DNA of 58,722 nucleotides from Candidatus Altimarinota bacterium (GCA_028696815.1 JAQVGG010000006.1:1-58722); one strand, 5' to 3'. Shown: positions 18,949 to 37,930, counted from the stretch's first letter. Numbers and translations are program-made. The notes: a model not told the origin generated them from the letters alone.

Positions 18949-21096
18949 ATGAAAAAAATAAAGCTTTCATTTTCAGTTTTTTTGTCACTTTTTTTGTTAT
19001 TTTCAGTTTACAGTTTATATCCTGTTTTAACTTATAAAGCAGATATAAAAAATGAACCTGGACGTATTTATATAACTGATAGATTTTGAGAAGTAATCAC
19101 TGATAAACAAAAATCTTCTTGATATTATAAAAGTATACAAATTAATCTAGATTCTCTGTTTGTTAAATCTTTGCTTAGTATAGAAGATAAAGACTTTTAC
19201 ACTCATTTTTGAATTGACATAAAATCAAAACTTAGAGCTTTTTTAAGTAATTTAAAAGCAAGTCAAGTTGTGTCATGATGATCAACTATAACAGAACAGT
19301 ACATAAAAAATAAGTATTTTATGGAGCAAAATAGAACTTACATGCAAAAAGCAAGAGAAGCTTATTTATCTTTTTTCTTTACGATCTCCCTTTTCCAAAG
19401 GGAGTACCCGAAGAATGAGGGGGGGGGATTATGGAAATCAAATAAAAATCAAATTTTAATAAACTACCTTGATTCAGCTTATTTTTGAAACCAGATTTAT
19501 TGAATAGGTTGAGCACTTGAGGTTTATTTCTGAAAAGATGATTTAAATGATTTAACTGAAGAAGAAATAGTAATACTTATTAGTTTACTCCATAATCCAA
19601 GTGTAAAATCATTAAATGAAAAATATTTTTCAGAGTATTTTGATAGAGTAAAAAGCAGGCTTTGATATGATTTTGAAAGAACTATTACTAAGCTTAATAA
19701 AAAGGAAAATATAGATAAATTTCCTTTTGTTACTTCTAGAGTCATGGAGCACTTAAAAGATAAAAAAGAGACAGTTTCTAAATCTACTATTGATGCTAAC
19801 TTACAAGAGTTTTCAAAATCTATGTTAAATGAAACTCTGGACTCTATAAAATGAAAAAATGTTACTAATTGAGCATTTGTTTTGTATAATCCCAAAACTT
19901 TTGAGGTATTAGCTTATGAAGGTAGTAGAGATTTTTATTCAGAAGACGTTGACTGAGAAGTTGATGTTATAAGATCTGCAAGACAGATGTGAAGTACTCT
20001 AAAACCATTTTTGTATTTACAAGCATTAAATTCTTGAGTAAATCCAGATGATTTCGTAGTAGATTTAGAGAATAAGTATAATAGTTTTAAAGAGTGAAAA
20101 GTATATATTTCTGAAAACTATTCACTAAAAGAGTACTGATTAGTTAGATTTAAAAAAGCTATCTGAAATAGTTTAAATAATGCATCTGTTAGACTTGCTC
20201 AAGAAATAGGACTGGAAAAAGTTTGGTGATTTTTTAAAGATTATTGACTTGATTTAAACTATCCACCTGAACATTATGGTTACTCTATGGTACTTTGAAA
20301 TCCAAGTATTAGTTTAGAAAATCTAGTTTTAAGTTATAGAAATCTACTACCTAAGTATGAGGTGGATAATGATAGGGAGTTAAGGTTTTTAATTATACCA
20401 AATAATTTTCAAAGCCCTCACCCTAACCCTCTCCCAAAGGGAGAGGGGATTGAAGGAGAACAAAATGATAATCCTTTTGTAGCTACCTCTCTCCCTTTGG
20501 GACAAGTGAAAGAAGGAGTGTTTGCACGACTATCTTGAAGTTGAAGCGAAGTAGAGATTGAGTGAGGGCAAAATATATTAGAGAGGGGAACTACTGATCC
20601 CGACAAATACCTTCTATATGATATCCTCTCAAATCCAGATAATAGAGATATAAGTTTTTGAGTTAACTCTATACTCAATACTTCTATTCCTCAAGCAGTA
20701 AAAACAGGAACAAGTAGTGAGTTTAGAGATAATGTAATTGTATCATATCATCCTGACTTAATTGTTTGAATCTGGATATGAAACAATGATAACTCTTCTA
20801 TGATATGAGTATCTTGAATAACATGAGCTTGATACTTGTGGCATCAAATAGTTGAAAAAGCAATTAATATGGGTATAATAGGTAACTTTGATTATGACAA
20901 GCCAAAAAGTATAGAAAAAGCAACTTATTGTTTAGATATAAATTGTCTTAGACAAGAGATAATTTATAAAAAGATTTGAAAAGAGTATAAAAGCGCTATA
21001 ATTGATAATAAGTATTTTGCACAAGACATTTTTGAAAAATTAAGTATTGAAGAGAAAAAAAGATTAAAGGATTTAAAATTTAATATTATTAACTAA
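18949..21096 (+). CDS. pbpC: Penicillin-binding protein 1C-type (class A PBP)
   Basis: A 715-residue bifunctional peptidoglycan synthase anchored by one N-terminal membrane helix (about 7-25). The GT51 domain (about 70-250) has EDKDFYTHFGID with the catalytic Glu and GGSTITEQYIKN. The transpeptidase domain (about 290-640) has SxxK S349-TLK, SLN and KTGTSS. The C-terminal PBP1C domain seems short. Two palindromic repeats interrupt the gene in frame: one at 19385-19430 inside the GT domain (ISLFQREYPKNEGGG) and one at 20413-20569 in the TP domain (from S489, SPHPNPLPKGEG). The reading frame stays open through both. It is followed after 9 bp by the alpha-2-macroglobulin gene, the same pairing as E. 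coli pbpC-yfhM. Confidence 0.9.
19385..19430 (+). repeat. Family B palindromic repeat inside pbpC (partial copy)
   Basis: CTCCCTTTTCCAAAGGGAG, then TACCCGAAGAATGAGGGG and GGATT. It matches the right half of the hemW copy (40440-40489) and the rpoB-rpoC copy (32508-32541). It is translated in frame, but in a different frame from the hemW copy. Confidence 0.85.
20413..20569 (+). repeat. Family A palindromic repeat inside pbpC
   Basis: Outer arms GCCCTCAC and GTGAGGGC. Inside is CCCTCTCCC/GGGAGAGGG around AAA, then a link with GATAATCCTTTTGTAGCTAC, then CTCTCCCTTTGGG. The whole layout is shared with the murL copy (55311-55414), including the translated frame. This copy carries about 50 extra bases near its end. 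Confidence 0.9.
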
Positions 21097-21105
21097 TATA
21101 ATTTT

Positions 21106-24100
21106 ATGTACTCAATTAAAAATATGTTTAACTCAAAATTAAAAATCTTAATTTGAGTTTTAGTTTTTCTTGTGATAGTTTTATTATGAGTTATTGTATC
21201 TACATCTTTAGATAGAAAAGCTCAGAAACAAGCATATGATATAAACTATATTATAGGTAGTAGTGATTATCAATCTTGTGAAAAATTATTTTTAGAGAAT
21301 CAAAAATCCTTACAAAAAAACAAGTATATAAATCAAGCTTCTTTGCAAAAGTTTACAACTGAATGTAGAAATAGTTATGATATAAAAAATATAGAAATAA
21401 ATAGAGAAAATTGTTATAGAATTATATCTTCAAACGATACCTCTGATTTAGCTTGAGCTTATATAATCTTGGATGCTTACCAGGAGATAAAAAATAAGTG
21501 TAGTTTAGAGTTTCAAAAGATCACTTTTTCAACTTGAATATTTTTTGATGTAGACAATGACTTTAAATCAACTATTTATATGGATTTTTCTATTCCATTT
21601 TTTAGTGATTCTTGAGAAACAGATAGTGAAGAATATATACAAAATAGAGTTGATGCGAAGAAAAGACTTCTTGAAATCCTAGAGTTTTCTCCGAGTATAG
21701 ACTTAGGTGTTGATGATGTAGTTTTATATCCCAACAGAGCAGTTTTGTATGCAAAACTAGAGCCTACAACTAGCTATGAGATAAAAGTAAAAAATGCTAA
21801 AATAAGATGAGATGAGATAATAAATCTTACTCCAGAAAATACAGAAAATGATGAGTTAAAACTTTGAGAGGAAAAAACTTATGAAGAAATAGATTCTTTT
21901 GTTTTTACTACTCCTGAAAATAAATACCTAGGTATAAAAATCAAAAATCCAGTTTCTCTTTACACAGACTCTATGCCTCCAGAGTTTGAAATAGTAGATT
22001 ATGACTCTTGAAAACAAAGTGTATTTGTAAAACTTTGTAGGATTGATGAAGAACTTTATTCAAAGATAGATATTTTAAAATGAAATCCGCTAAGTGCTGA
22101 ATCAAGAGAGTTTTTTATAAATGGTATAGATGGTATAAAAACTGTTTTTTGTGAAGAAAAAGAGATTACTTTAAGAGATGAAATAGATAATACTAAACTT
22201 ATTAGAAAGTCATTTGATTTTGATAATGATTTATGAAAAAGAGCTCAAAATGGTCTTTATTACATAAGTTTTTCAAATTATATAGATAGAGAGTTTAATC
22301 ATAGAGTACAAAAACCAATACTTTTTGGTATTGTATGATCTCATATAACTATGAAATTATCAAGAAACTGAGAAGCTTTTTTTCTTGTAAATGATTTTGA
22401 GTGAAATCCTTTATCATGACAAAATATAAGAGCATATATAAATGATTTTCAAACTAAATCTAGAGAATGGGATAATGATAAATGAGAATATATAGAAACT
22501 ATTTATTCACCTTTGGATTCTACAGTGCTTAGCAAGGAAATAATTCTATGACAAACTAAAGCAGATTGAATTTTACAAGTAAACATCAAAGATAAAATAC
22601 CTGACTTATTTGAAAGAACATTTAATAATGATTGGGAATATGATTGGACCTGAATTTATAATTCCTTGTTTATTAAAGCAAGTTCAAATGATTACATAAG
22701 TTATAATTCTAGTAAATGGAATGCATGAATTGCTCCATGGAATTTTGGGTATAAGGTATGATCAACTTGGTGACAAACGTGAGATGATGTAATACTTGAT
22801 AGATGGGGACAAATAGAGCCAGTATTTTATACACATACTTATACAGATAGGATTTTATATTTACCATCTGAACAAGTAAATTTTAAAACTATTGTAAGAA
22901 ATAGTAGTGATTTAAGTATTCCTGAAAACAAGAGTTTTACAGTTTCTATTATGGATTCAAATTGAAAAGAGGTATATAATAAACAGTTAAAAATAAATGA
23001 ATACTGAAGTATCTTTGATAGTCTTACTTTAAGTCAAGATGCTCCATTATGATACTATTCTATAATTATAAAAGATTCTGAAAATCAAATCTGATATTCA
23101 ACTTTTTCTGTTGAAGTATTTAAAAATCCTACATTTACAACAGATATAAATCTGCAAGCTTTGTGACTTGAAGCTTGAGCAGTAAAAATAGATGAGGTAT
23201 CAGAGACAGGTGATTATTATGGGGAAGAGTACAGTTGAAAATTTGTTCTAAAAGCAAATATATCATCACAATATTATAATTGAGCAAATTTATGAAATGC
23301 AAATTATACTTACAAAGTTTACAGACAAGTATATTATGATAATGCATGGTGGTGAGATTGTTTTTATTGATGTTATTGGCAGCCACAAAAAGAGTTTTAT
23401 ACATCATGAGAATGACAATTAGACGAAAATTGAACAGCAACAATAAATGTTTGAGTTGATTTTACATCTACTTATGATGATTATAAATACATACTTGAAG
23501 TAACAATTACAGATATAGCTTGAGATACTATTTCTTCTTCAAACTCACTGGTTGTTAATCTTCCTGATGAGTACAAGAGGTGGAATAATAATTTTTCATT
23601 GAGTTTAATTACTTCAAAGAAGTTTTACAAGACTTGAGAAGATTTTGAAATTAGCTGAGAACTTGATTGATGAAAATGGACAAAGTATTATGATAATAAA
23701 TATTTACTTATCATAAAGAAAAAAGACTATATTACTGAGTCTGTAGATGATGTAAGATGATATACTAGACCTGTCACAAAAGTAGATGAGAAACTTGAAA
23801 AGATTATGTTTATAAACTCAGACGATTTTAAAGTACAAGATGATGGAACTATAAAGATGAGTTATAAATTAAGTGAGTCTTGAGAATATATTTTTGAGTA
23901 CGGACAAGTCAATGATTATTTATGACTTACTGAAAAGCAATTAGCAAATGTAATTGATGATTTTAATAAAAATAAAAAAGATAAGTTAGAGGTTCAAGTT
24001 GAAAAAGAAGTGAAGATTTCAAAGTATTTTGCTGATAGATGATTTGATCCATGTGAATGAAAACAAAATTGTAATTATGAAGTAGAGTATTATGCTTATA

Positions 24101-27036
24101 GTTGTGCATACTCAAGTGATACTGATTGTGAAAATGTAACTAAAACTATAAAGGTTAATCAAAAAGTTACTATAGATAATTTACTTAATTACTCAAAAAA
24201 ATATTTTTCTTTACTTGCTTATTGAGATGATGATGCATCAAATCCAATTGTAAGTGACAATAAACTACAAGTTTTTTCTGAAAAAGTAAGTTATAATTTG
24301 TGAGAAAAAGCTCGTATTTTGGTTAGATTACCATTTAGTAAATGAAAGATACTGTTAACAGTTGAAAAAGCTTGAGTAGTTAGTAAAGAGTACATAGATG
24401 TAAACTCAAATATATTTTTCAAAGAGTTTTTAGTTGATGATACATTTGTACCAAATGCTTATGTTTGAGTTGTAGCTATTGAAGTTGATGGCGCAAAAGT
24501 ACCAGAATACAAAGTATGATATGCTGAAATAGTTGTAGATAAGAGTGATAAAAAAAGTTTTATAAATATAAAATCAAATAAAGAAACATATTCACCAAGA
24601 GAGGAAGTTACTCTTGATTTGACTGTTACTGACAAAGATTGAAAAGCTAAAGCTTCTGAATTGTCAGTTATGGTGGTTGATGATAGTTTGATAAGTCTTA
24701 TGTGAAATGTAGATATAAACCTACTTGAAAAGTTTTTTAAAAAATTACCTTTTCAGATTCAAACAAGTCTTACAAACCTTGCTATGTTAGAAAACTATTA
24801 TTTTGCTAGACCATGAATAGTATGATGAGGTTGAGCTGGTAGTTTCAAGGGTGGGGATAGTGCTGTATCATCAAGAAATATTTTTAAAAATACCGCTTAC
24901 TATAATCCAAGTGTAGTGACTGATAATAGCTGAAAAGCACAAGTTAAGTTTACACTTCCTGATAACTTAACAAACTTTAGAATCATAGTAGTTTCAAATA
25001 GTAAAGATAACTTCTTTGGTGTGAGTGAAGAGTTTATAGAAGTAAGAAAAAGTATTGTAGTAGAGCCAAGAACGTCAATTATTCTTAGGGATAATGATAG
25101 TTTAACTGTTTGAGCAAATGTATTTAACAATACTGAAAAAAGTATGTCATTTAAAGTATTATTTAAATCAGATTACTTAGAAGTTAGTACAAATGAACAG
25201 CTTGTAACTATAGATGCAAATAAATCTACATTTGTTGAGTTCGATGTAAAAAATGTATCTTCTTGATGTCATTCTGAACTTGTTTCAGAATCATTATATT
25301 GTAATATACCTTATACTATTTCTGCTCTTTGAGACAGTATAGAAAACTCAGATAAGTATGAGTGAACAATTGAGTTGAAACAATCACCAGTACTTATTCA
25401 AACTACTGTAAAAAATTGAACTGTTTGAGAAAAAAGTGCGCTAGATTTAGAAATAGCTATTCCGGAAAATATAGATTTAGATAAATCAAAAGTTGAAGTG
25501 GTATTTTCAAACAATAGACTAATCTGAATTGAAGACATAGTTAAATCTCTTGCTACTTATCCTTATTGATGTATAGAACAAACTGTATCAGCTACTCTAC
25601 CAAATGCTATAATAAAAAAGTTTAGTCTTATATTTAAAGATCTTGATTTAACTTGAGTTGATATAAATAAAAATATAAATGATTGAATAGATAGAATAGT
25701 ATCTATGCAAACAAGTGATTGATGATTTAAATACTGGCCTGGATGATCAAGCTCAGATTTACATATAACTCCATATGTTGTTAGAAGCTTGATAGATATG
25801 AAAGATGCTTGAGTAAGCCTACCTACTTGACTACTTGATAGTAGTATATCTTATCTAGAAAGGGAAAAAGATAGTGCAGAAACTCCACTTGAAAAAGCAG
25901 AGATTTTCTGGGCTTTGGCAAAAGCTTGAAGAAGTCCTGATATAAGTGTAGATTTAAAAGATGCAAATAGACATACACTTCTTGCTTATACTTATGGGCT
26001 TGTATTGAGTAAGAAAAATAGTTCACTTATAAATGAAAATATAGAAAAACTGAAAAGTCTGATAGATAAGGAAGAAGAGTGATATTATTACTGGAACAGG
26101 ATAGCAGATAAAGCAATATTTGCTTCACTTCTTATGGATTACAATTACGACAAAAAGTATATAGATGAAATAATTGTTGAGCTTTACGATAGAGATTGGG
26201 TAAGTTACTATTATAGTACACAAGAGAAAAATAATGCATTTATGGCTTTTGCGAAATACCTTGATAAATATTGATCAAACAATAAAAACAATTTCTGATT
26301 TATGCTTGGAAATATAAGAAATAAAGACCAGTATTTCTATATATGACAAACAAGACCAAACATATTGAAAAAAGAATACAGTTTGAGAGATGTGATTATG
26401 AATGATGATAAAACTATATTTTTAAGAGTTGCAAATACTTCTGGAAAAGATATGTATGCAAGTCTAGTTTTAAAACATTATCCAAAAGATATAGAAGCAG
26501 TAAAAGCGTACTCAAACTGAGTACAGGTTGTAAAACAAATATATGAAGTTGTTGATAATAAAAAAATGGATGAGTGTGAAGAGGCTAAAAATAGTTATTA
26601 TAATATAGGAAAAGATGTAAGTAATTTAACTGAATGTAAGTGAGTATATAAATTGAAACAAGATAATATTTTTACAAAAGGTAAGACATATAAATCAGAA
26701 GTAATAATCAAATTTCCTACTAGCGATACAAGAAGAAATGTAGTTTTAGAGGATTATTTGCCAGCATGATTTAGAGCACTAAACAATAAATTTCTAACAA
26801 ATACTATAAGAGCTCAAAATAATCAAGAACAGTCTTGGATTTGGGATCATATAGAGTATAGGCCAGATGTTGTTTTTGCTTCATCTAGTTATACTTGGTG
26901 AGATACTCTAAATTTTGAATACTTCTTTGTACCAGACTTCGAAGGTAAGTTTATAAATCCACCAACAACAGCTTATATGATGTATAATCCACAAATAAGA
27001 GCAAATAGTGAGTTTGAGATGATAGAGATAAGATAG
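21106..27036 (+). CDS. Alpha-2-macroglobulin family protein (YfhM-like)
   Basis: A 1976-residue envelope protein anchored by one N-terminal membrane helix (about 12-32). The C-terminal half shows the family hallmarks: a FTLPDNLTNFRI segment after SVVTDNSGKAQVK, and the thioester motif YPYGCIEQ with C1489 and Q1492, followed by the alpha-helical thioester domain. The first half has repeated beta-domain (MG) patterns. Such proteins trap proteases near the cell surface and pair with PBP1C, as here. A short repeat adds CHSELVSES at residues 1388-1396. It is longer than the roughly 1650-residue enterobacterial forms. Many TGA glycines occur, including in the thioester motif. Confidence 0.9.
25266..25295 (+). 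repeat. Family C repeat (CHSELVSES type) inside the macroglobulin gene
   Basis: GTCATTCTGAACTTGTTTCA and AGAATC form an inverted repeat ATTCTGAA/TTCAGAAT. It is translated as CHSELVSES. A diverged copy lies at 44215-44253 between genes. Confidence 0.8.
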
Positions 27037-27040
27037 TTTA

Positions 27041-27078
27041 AAAAAATAGTAAATCATTAGTGATTTACTATTTTTTTA
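27041..27078. terminator. Bidirectional terminator
   Basis: AAATAGTAAATCA/TGATTTACTATTT with TTAG loop, between the macroglobulin gene and the convergent lipoprotein gene. The lipoprotein stop codon (27076-27078) lies in its T-tract. Confidence 0.85.
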
Positions 27079-27540
27079 TTTTTGAGATAAATATTGCTCA
27101 GATATAAAAGCCATATGTTCAAATCTTTGTATTACACTTCCAAAATTTTCTCATATAATTAAGCTTTTTTCCTCTCAATTTTTAGCATAACTTAAAAGTA
27201 TAAAAGCATTTTGTAAAGCCATTTCATAATCTTCATAAAATTTTCTGTACTCTTCTTGGGAAAATAACATTTCTTTATCTCTTCAAGTAACTAGTTTAGT
27301 ATATCATGATTCGGTTTGTCATTTTTGAATGATATTTGCAAGCCTGTATAAATCTTGAATTACTCATTGATAATATTGAATTTTATTTTGATTAGTAGAT
27401 TTATCATCTGAAGTGGTTATTCTTTCAATTGTTCATTCTAATACTTGATTTATGTTTTCACTATTTTTATTACAAGCAGTTAATACAGTCATTGAAAATA
27501 ATAAAGTAGCAAAAGTTATTGAAGGGCTAGGTTTTAGCAT
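27076..27540 (-). CDS. Small lipoprotein, unknown function
   Basis: A 154-residue protein with a signal peptide and lipobox LTACN (Cys 23). The mature part is helical and polar, with regular hydrophobic spacing (YYQGVIQDLYRLANIIQ and FYEDYEMALQNAFILL), perhaps a helical bundle. No family was recognised. It lies 70 bp downstream of mltG on the same strand and may be co-transcribed. Confidence 0.7.
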
Positions 27541-27609
27541 ATTGTATATTTAATTGTAAGATAAACAATATAATACACATAAAAATATAAAAGTCAATAG
27601 TTTTCTTTT

Positions 27610-28668
27610 TTAATACATAAATTTTTTATTTGATTCATGCTCTGCATTAGTCTCTGCGTAATAGATCTTTCATGTACTTACATTGTGTAAGTAAAACCAG
27701 TATGGTGTTTCTTTATAGTTTAGAGTTGCTTCAATTGTTTCATAACTTGGATTTGATATAGGAGTTTTTGGTAATCAAACCATTGTTCTTGTGTTATAGC
27801 TAGATTTTTCGTTTATATATTTTGAAACAACCATTTTACACTGCTGACTTGTAAGTTCATGTGGATAACATACGGTTATATCAGCTCAGATCATCCATCA
27901 AGTTTCAAGTCTCTTTTTTAGTATACCTGCAACTGTTGCTTTTTCAGAGGAGTTTTTTTCTTCTTTTTCTACTATACTAGCTAGATTTATAAGTTCTTCT
28001 ATAGACTTGTTATCCATATTTTTCAGAAGTTTATTGTATACTTTCTCTTCAAAAGCAGTTAATTGTTTATCAACAACAAGTTTTCTTACCTCAAAATTGT
28101 TTAAACTTATTGCGTAAGTATCAGGATATAAATATCATTCTAAAGTATTAATTCAACCTAAAAAAGGGAAATATTCTGTTAATTTTTCTATTTTTTCACT
28201 ACTTGTAACATAGTTTACGTATTCGTTAGCTTCAATTATACCTAGATCTGCTAAATACTCATCTATATCATATATGTTCCGTCATTCTAATATAGTTACA
28301 TTTATTTCTTGTTCAGGAATAGGTTCTTTAAGTGAATTTATAACATCATTTATGTTTGAATTTTCTTTTATCTCATATCTTCAGACTTGTAACTCATAGT
28401 CTGGGGTATTAAAATTAAGATATAAATCAAACCAAAAACCACTAACTCAGTCTATTTTTTCACTTATAGAGTTAAAAGTATCACCAGATTTTATACTTAT
28501 TATTTGAGTATCTTCTACTAATACATCAGTTTTAAAACTTTGGTATTTGTAGTAAAAAGTTATTACAAAAAATACAACAATAAAAAGTAATATCAAAAAT
28601 ATTTTTAGTCATGATTTTTTATTATTTTCTTCTGTATTTATAGATTTTCTTTCAAAAAGGTTTTGCAT
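27610..28668 (-). CDS. mltG: Endolytic murein transglycosylase MltG-like
   Basis: A 352-residue protein. One N-terminal membrane helix (about 21-40) follows a short cytoplasmic tail. The periplasm-type part includes a LysM-like region (IISIKSGDTFNSISEKI) and the YceG/MltG core: LEGYLYPDTY near 177 and the catalytic Glu E234 in NLASIVEKEE. The C-terminus ends with YWFYLHNVSTGKIYYAETNAEH, the usual F/YLY...G...Y-x-T-x-x-E-H end. It cuts nascent glycan strands and so determines their length. The neighbouring pbpC and macroglobulin genes fit envelope work. Confidence 0.9.
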
Positions 28669-28793
28669 AATTATAGGTTCATTATTTAAGTTGATATATT
28701 TTATTATTTTACTTTAAAAAGACAAGTAAAATTAAGGGATTTTTTCTTTTTTTTATTTGCTTTTTAATCATTTCTCACTATTATCTTTTCATA

Positions 28794-28842
28794 GCACTAC
28801 CTATAGACTGTGTAATAGATTGGGATGGTAGGGCATTTTTTT
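28794..28842 (+). terminator. Hairpin with T-tract upstream of rpoB
   Basis: GCACTACC (28794-28801) pairs with GGTAGGGC (28827-28834) with one mismatch; inside is a 25-nt loop; TTTTTTT follows. There is no + strand gene before it, so it is either an attenuator in the rpoBC leader or the end of an unknown small RNA. The rest of 28669-28943 is A/T-rich and holds the promoters of mltG and rpoB. Confidence 0.45.
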
Positions 28843-28943
28843 GTGTATTTATACATGAAATAAAAAGTGATAAATAACAGAATTGATTGAGTAAATAATT
28901 ATTTTCATTTTTACCTTTTAGTTTTTAATTATAACTTAATTTT

Positions 28944-32399
<3,456 letters not shown>

Positions 32400-32400
32400 C

Positions 32401-32445
32401 CCCCACCTAACCTTCCCCTAGTAAGGGGAGGGATAGAAGGTATAA
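32401..32445 (+). repeat. Palindromic repeat (family A-like, short) after rpoB
   Basis: CTTCCCCT AGT AAGGGGAGGG (about 32412-32432) in the CCCCACCTAACC context. The layout is a shortened relative of the family A units in pbpC and murL. Confidence 0.6.
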
Positions 32446-32456
32446 TAACAAGTAAA

Positions 32457-32541
32457 TAATCCTCCGGCTTTCAGCCACCTCCTTTGGAAAAGGAGGAAAT
32501 TTCTCCCTTTATCAAAGGGAGTACCCGTAGGGGGAGGGATT
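32457..32541 (+). repeat. Family B palindromic repeat between rpoB and rpoC
   Basis: Outer arms AATCCTCC and GGAGGGATT. Inside are CCTCCTTTGG/AAAAGGAGG and CTCCCTTTATCAAAGGGAG with TACCCG. The same order is found in hemW at 40364-40489. It sits in the rpoB-rpoC gap and must be transcribed if the two genes form an operon. Confidence 0.85.
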
Positions 32542-32566
32542 CTTTAAAATTTAACATTTCAATTTT

Positions 32567-36592
<4,026 letters not shown>

Positions 36593-36603
36593 TTGACAAA
36601 TTA

Positions 36604-36636
36604 ATAAAAACACCTATAGTTTAGGTGTTTTTATTT
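36604..36636 (+). terminator. Intrinsic terminator of rpoBC
   Basis: AAAAACACCTA and TAGGTGTTTTT around TAGTT. Confidence 0.85.
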
Positions 36637-36650
36637 GTTAAATTTTTGTT

Positions 36651-37259
36651 TTGAAATTAGATGTGTCAAATATTGTTAGTTTATATGATTTGAGTGAACA
36701 TATAAAATCTCATAAATGAGCTATTTTTAGTACTTCTATTGATTTTAGTAGGCTTGAAACTCTTATGTTAGTAAATGAGTTACTTGATTTACATTGTTTA
36801 TTTTCATTATGAGAGCTTAGTAGAAATGATATAAAGAAGTCATTTAGAAGAGCAATAAAAATTGTTAGAAGTAATTCACTTTATTTAGAAGAATTAAAAG
36901 AAATTTATAGTTTATTGCTTGATTCAAAAGCTAGAGAGATAATATGAGCTAGAATTAAAGAATTAGAAGTTATGAACTCACAATTAATTGTACAGGGTGA
37001 TTTAGATGGAGTTCATATTGAATCTGAAAGTGAGTGACAATCTTTATGATTACATAATTTAAGTGTATGAAATAATGTAGTATTATATTCTGATAAAAAA
37101 TATAAAGCAGTAGTAATAGCTGTTTCAAAGACTATTATAGTATGTAACTATACAGATGATAAATGAGTTTCTAGAAATTTATCATTTGACAAGCAAACTT
37201 GAGAACATTTACTTTCACCATCTTGTGCTTATATTTCAACAAAAAAAACACCTAACTAG
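36651..37259 (+). CDS. Hypothetical protein with J-like helical segment
   Basis: A 202-residue protein. It has no ATG near its 5' end. TTG at 36651 is taken as start because an in-frame TAA stands at 36639 and the open frame is coding-like from there; GTG 36663 is an alternative. Residues about 45-95 (LFSLGELSRNDIKKSFRRAI, then LYLEELKEIYSLLLDSKARE) resemble the helix pattern of a DnaJ domain, but the HPD motif is absent. The C-terminal half is beta-rich. The stop TAG is inside the hairpin of a terminator shared with the convergent gene. Confidence 0.65.
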
Positions 37260-37270
37260 GTGTTTTTTTG
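37241..37270. terminator. Bidirectional terminator
   Basis: ACACCTA AC TAGGTGT between A8 and T7. It contains the TAG stop of the previous gene and touches the stop of the convergent one. Confidence 0.85.
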
Positions 37271-37272
37271 TG

Positions 37273-37647
37273 CTATAAGTCATTTAACATACTTAGTACA
37301 TCATCAGCATCTTCTTTTTTGTCTTTTGCTTCCTGTTTAGCTATCTTTTTCTTTGAGTCTTTCATTTGGAATTCTTGCCATTCAATTAGATGCTTTTCAT
37401 TTAATTGCTTAATTTCATTTTGGTATTTTACTTCTAGTTCTTCGAGTTTTTTTCTTTCAGTTTCAAGTATATTAAAAAGTCTATCAATTTGATTATCTGT
37501 CATAGATGGCATGATATCAAACCAATATTGCCTTTCATCATCATCCATGCTCTCAGTAGCTAAAATTAATTTAATCAACTCACCATATTGAGCTTGGACT
37601 TCATCAGCAATTTGAAAAGTTTTTCCGTTGTTTTTTTGTTCAGCCAT
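37273..37647 (-). CDS. Small charged coiled-coil protein
   Basis: A 124-residue acidic/basic protein without cysteines or membrane segments. Residues about 55-105 form a predicted coiled coil (FNILETERKKLEELEVKYQN, then EIKQLNEKHLIEWQEFQMK), and the C-terminus is Lys/Asp-rich. Proteins of this look are common and uncharacterised in CPR bacteria. No TGA codon is needed in its frame. Function unknown. Confidence 0.75.
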   Translation of the reverse strand: MAEQKNNGKTFQIADEVQAQYGELIKLILATESMDDDERQYWFDIMPSMTDNQIDRLFNILETERKKLEELEVKYQNEIKQLNEKHLIEWQEFQMKDSKKKIAKQEAKDKKEDADDVLSMLNDL

Positions 37648-37654
37648 TTTTTTT

Positions 37655-37748
37655 AATTACGAATTAAAAATTACGAATTAACAATTACATTTAGAATAAC
37701 AAATTGTTTTTATTTATTTATTTGTAATTCGTAATTGTTAATTGAAGA
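37655..37748. repeat. ATTACGAATTA repeat block, intergenic
   Basis: The 283-bp gap 37648-37930 contains ATTACGAATTAAAAATTACG and AATTAACAATTAC, then the inverted GTAATTCGTAATTGTTAATT. Two direct and one or two inverted copies can fold into a long A/T hairpin. No gene was found in the gap. Confidence 0.7.
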
Positions 37749-37889
37749 TTTATATTATTATACCAAACTATTTAAAAATTTGCAAAAAAAAAACTAACAA
37801 ATATAATAAAAATTAGTAAAATGTTGTAAGGTTTATAAGGTTTAAAGTAATTACTTTTTGTTAAAATTAATTATTTTTGTTTTATATAA

Positions 37890-37927
37890 TCTATAACTTT
37901 TAACTTTCAACTTTTAACTTTCAACTA
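37890..37927 (+). repeat. Family D tandem repeat (AACTTTTAACTTTCAA)
   Basis: AACTTTTAACTTTCAACTTT and TAACTTTCAACT: a 16-bp unit repeated about twice, directly before the next start codon. Its complement resembles AGTTAAAAGTGAAAAGTG in hemW at 40627-40660. Confidence 0.6.
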
Positions 37928-37930
37928 CTT

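Noticed and set aside
20418-20678. - strand ORF over the family A repeat in pbpC
   Set aside because: It arises from the GC-rich palindromes; the + frame continues as PBP with KTGTSS after the repeat.
37655-37748. Possible CRISPR array from repeated ATTACGAATTA
   Set aside because: The units are short, partly inverted and without regular unique spacers, and no cas gene is near.
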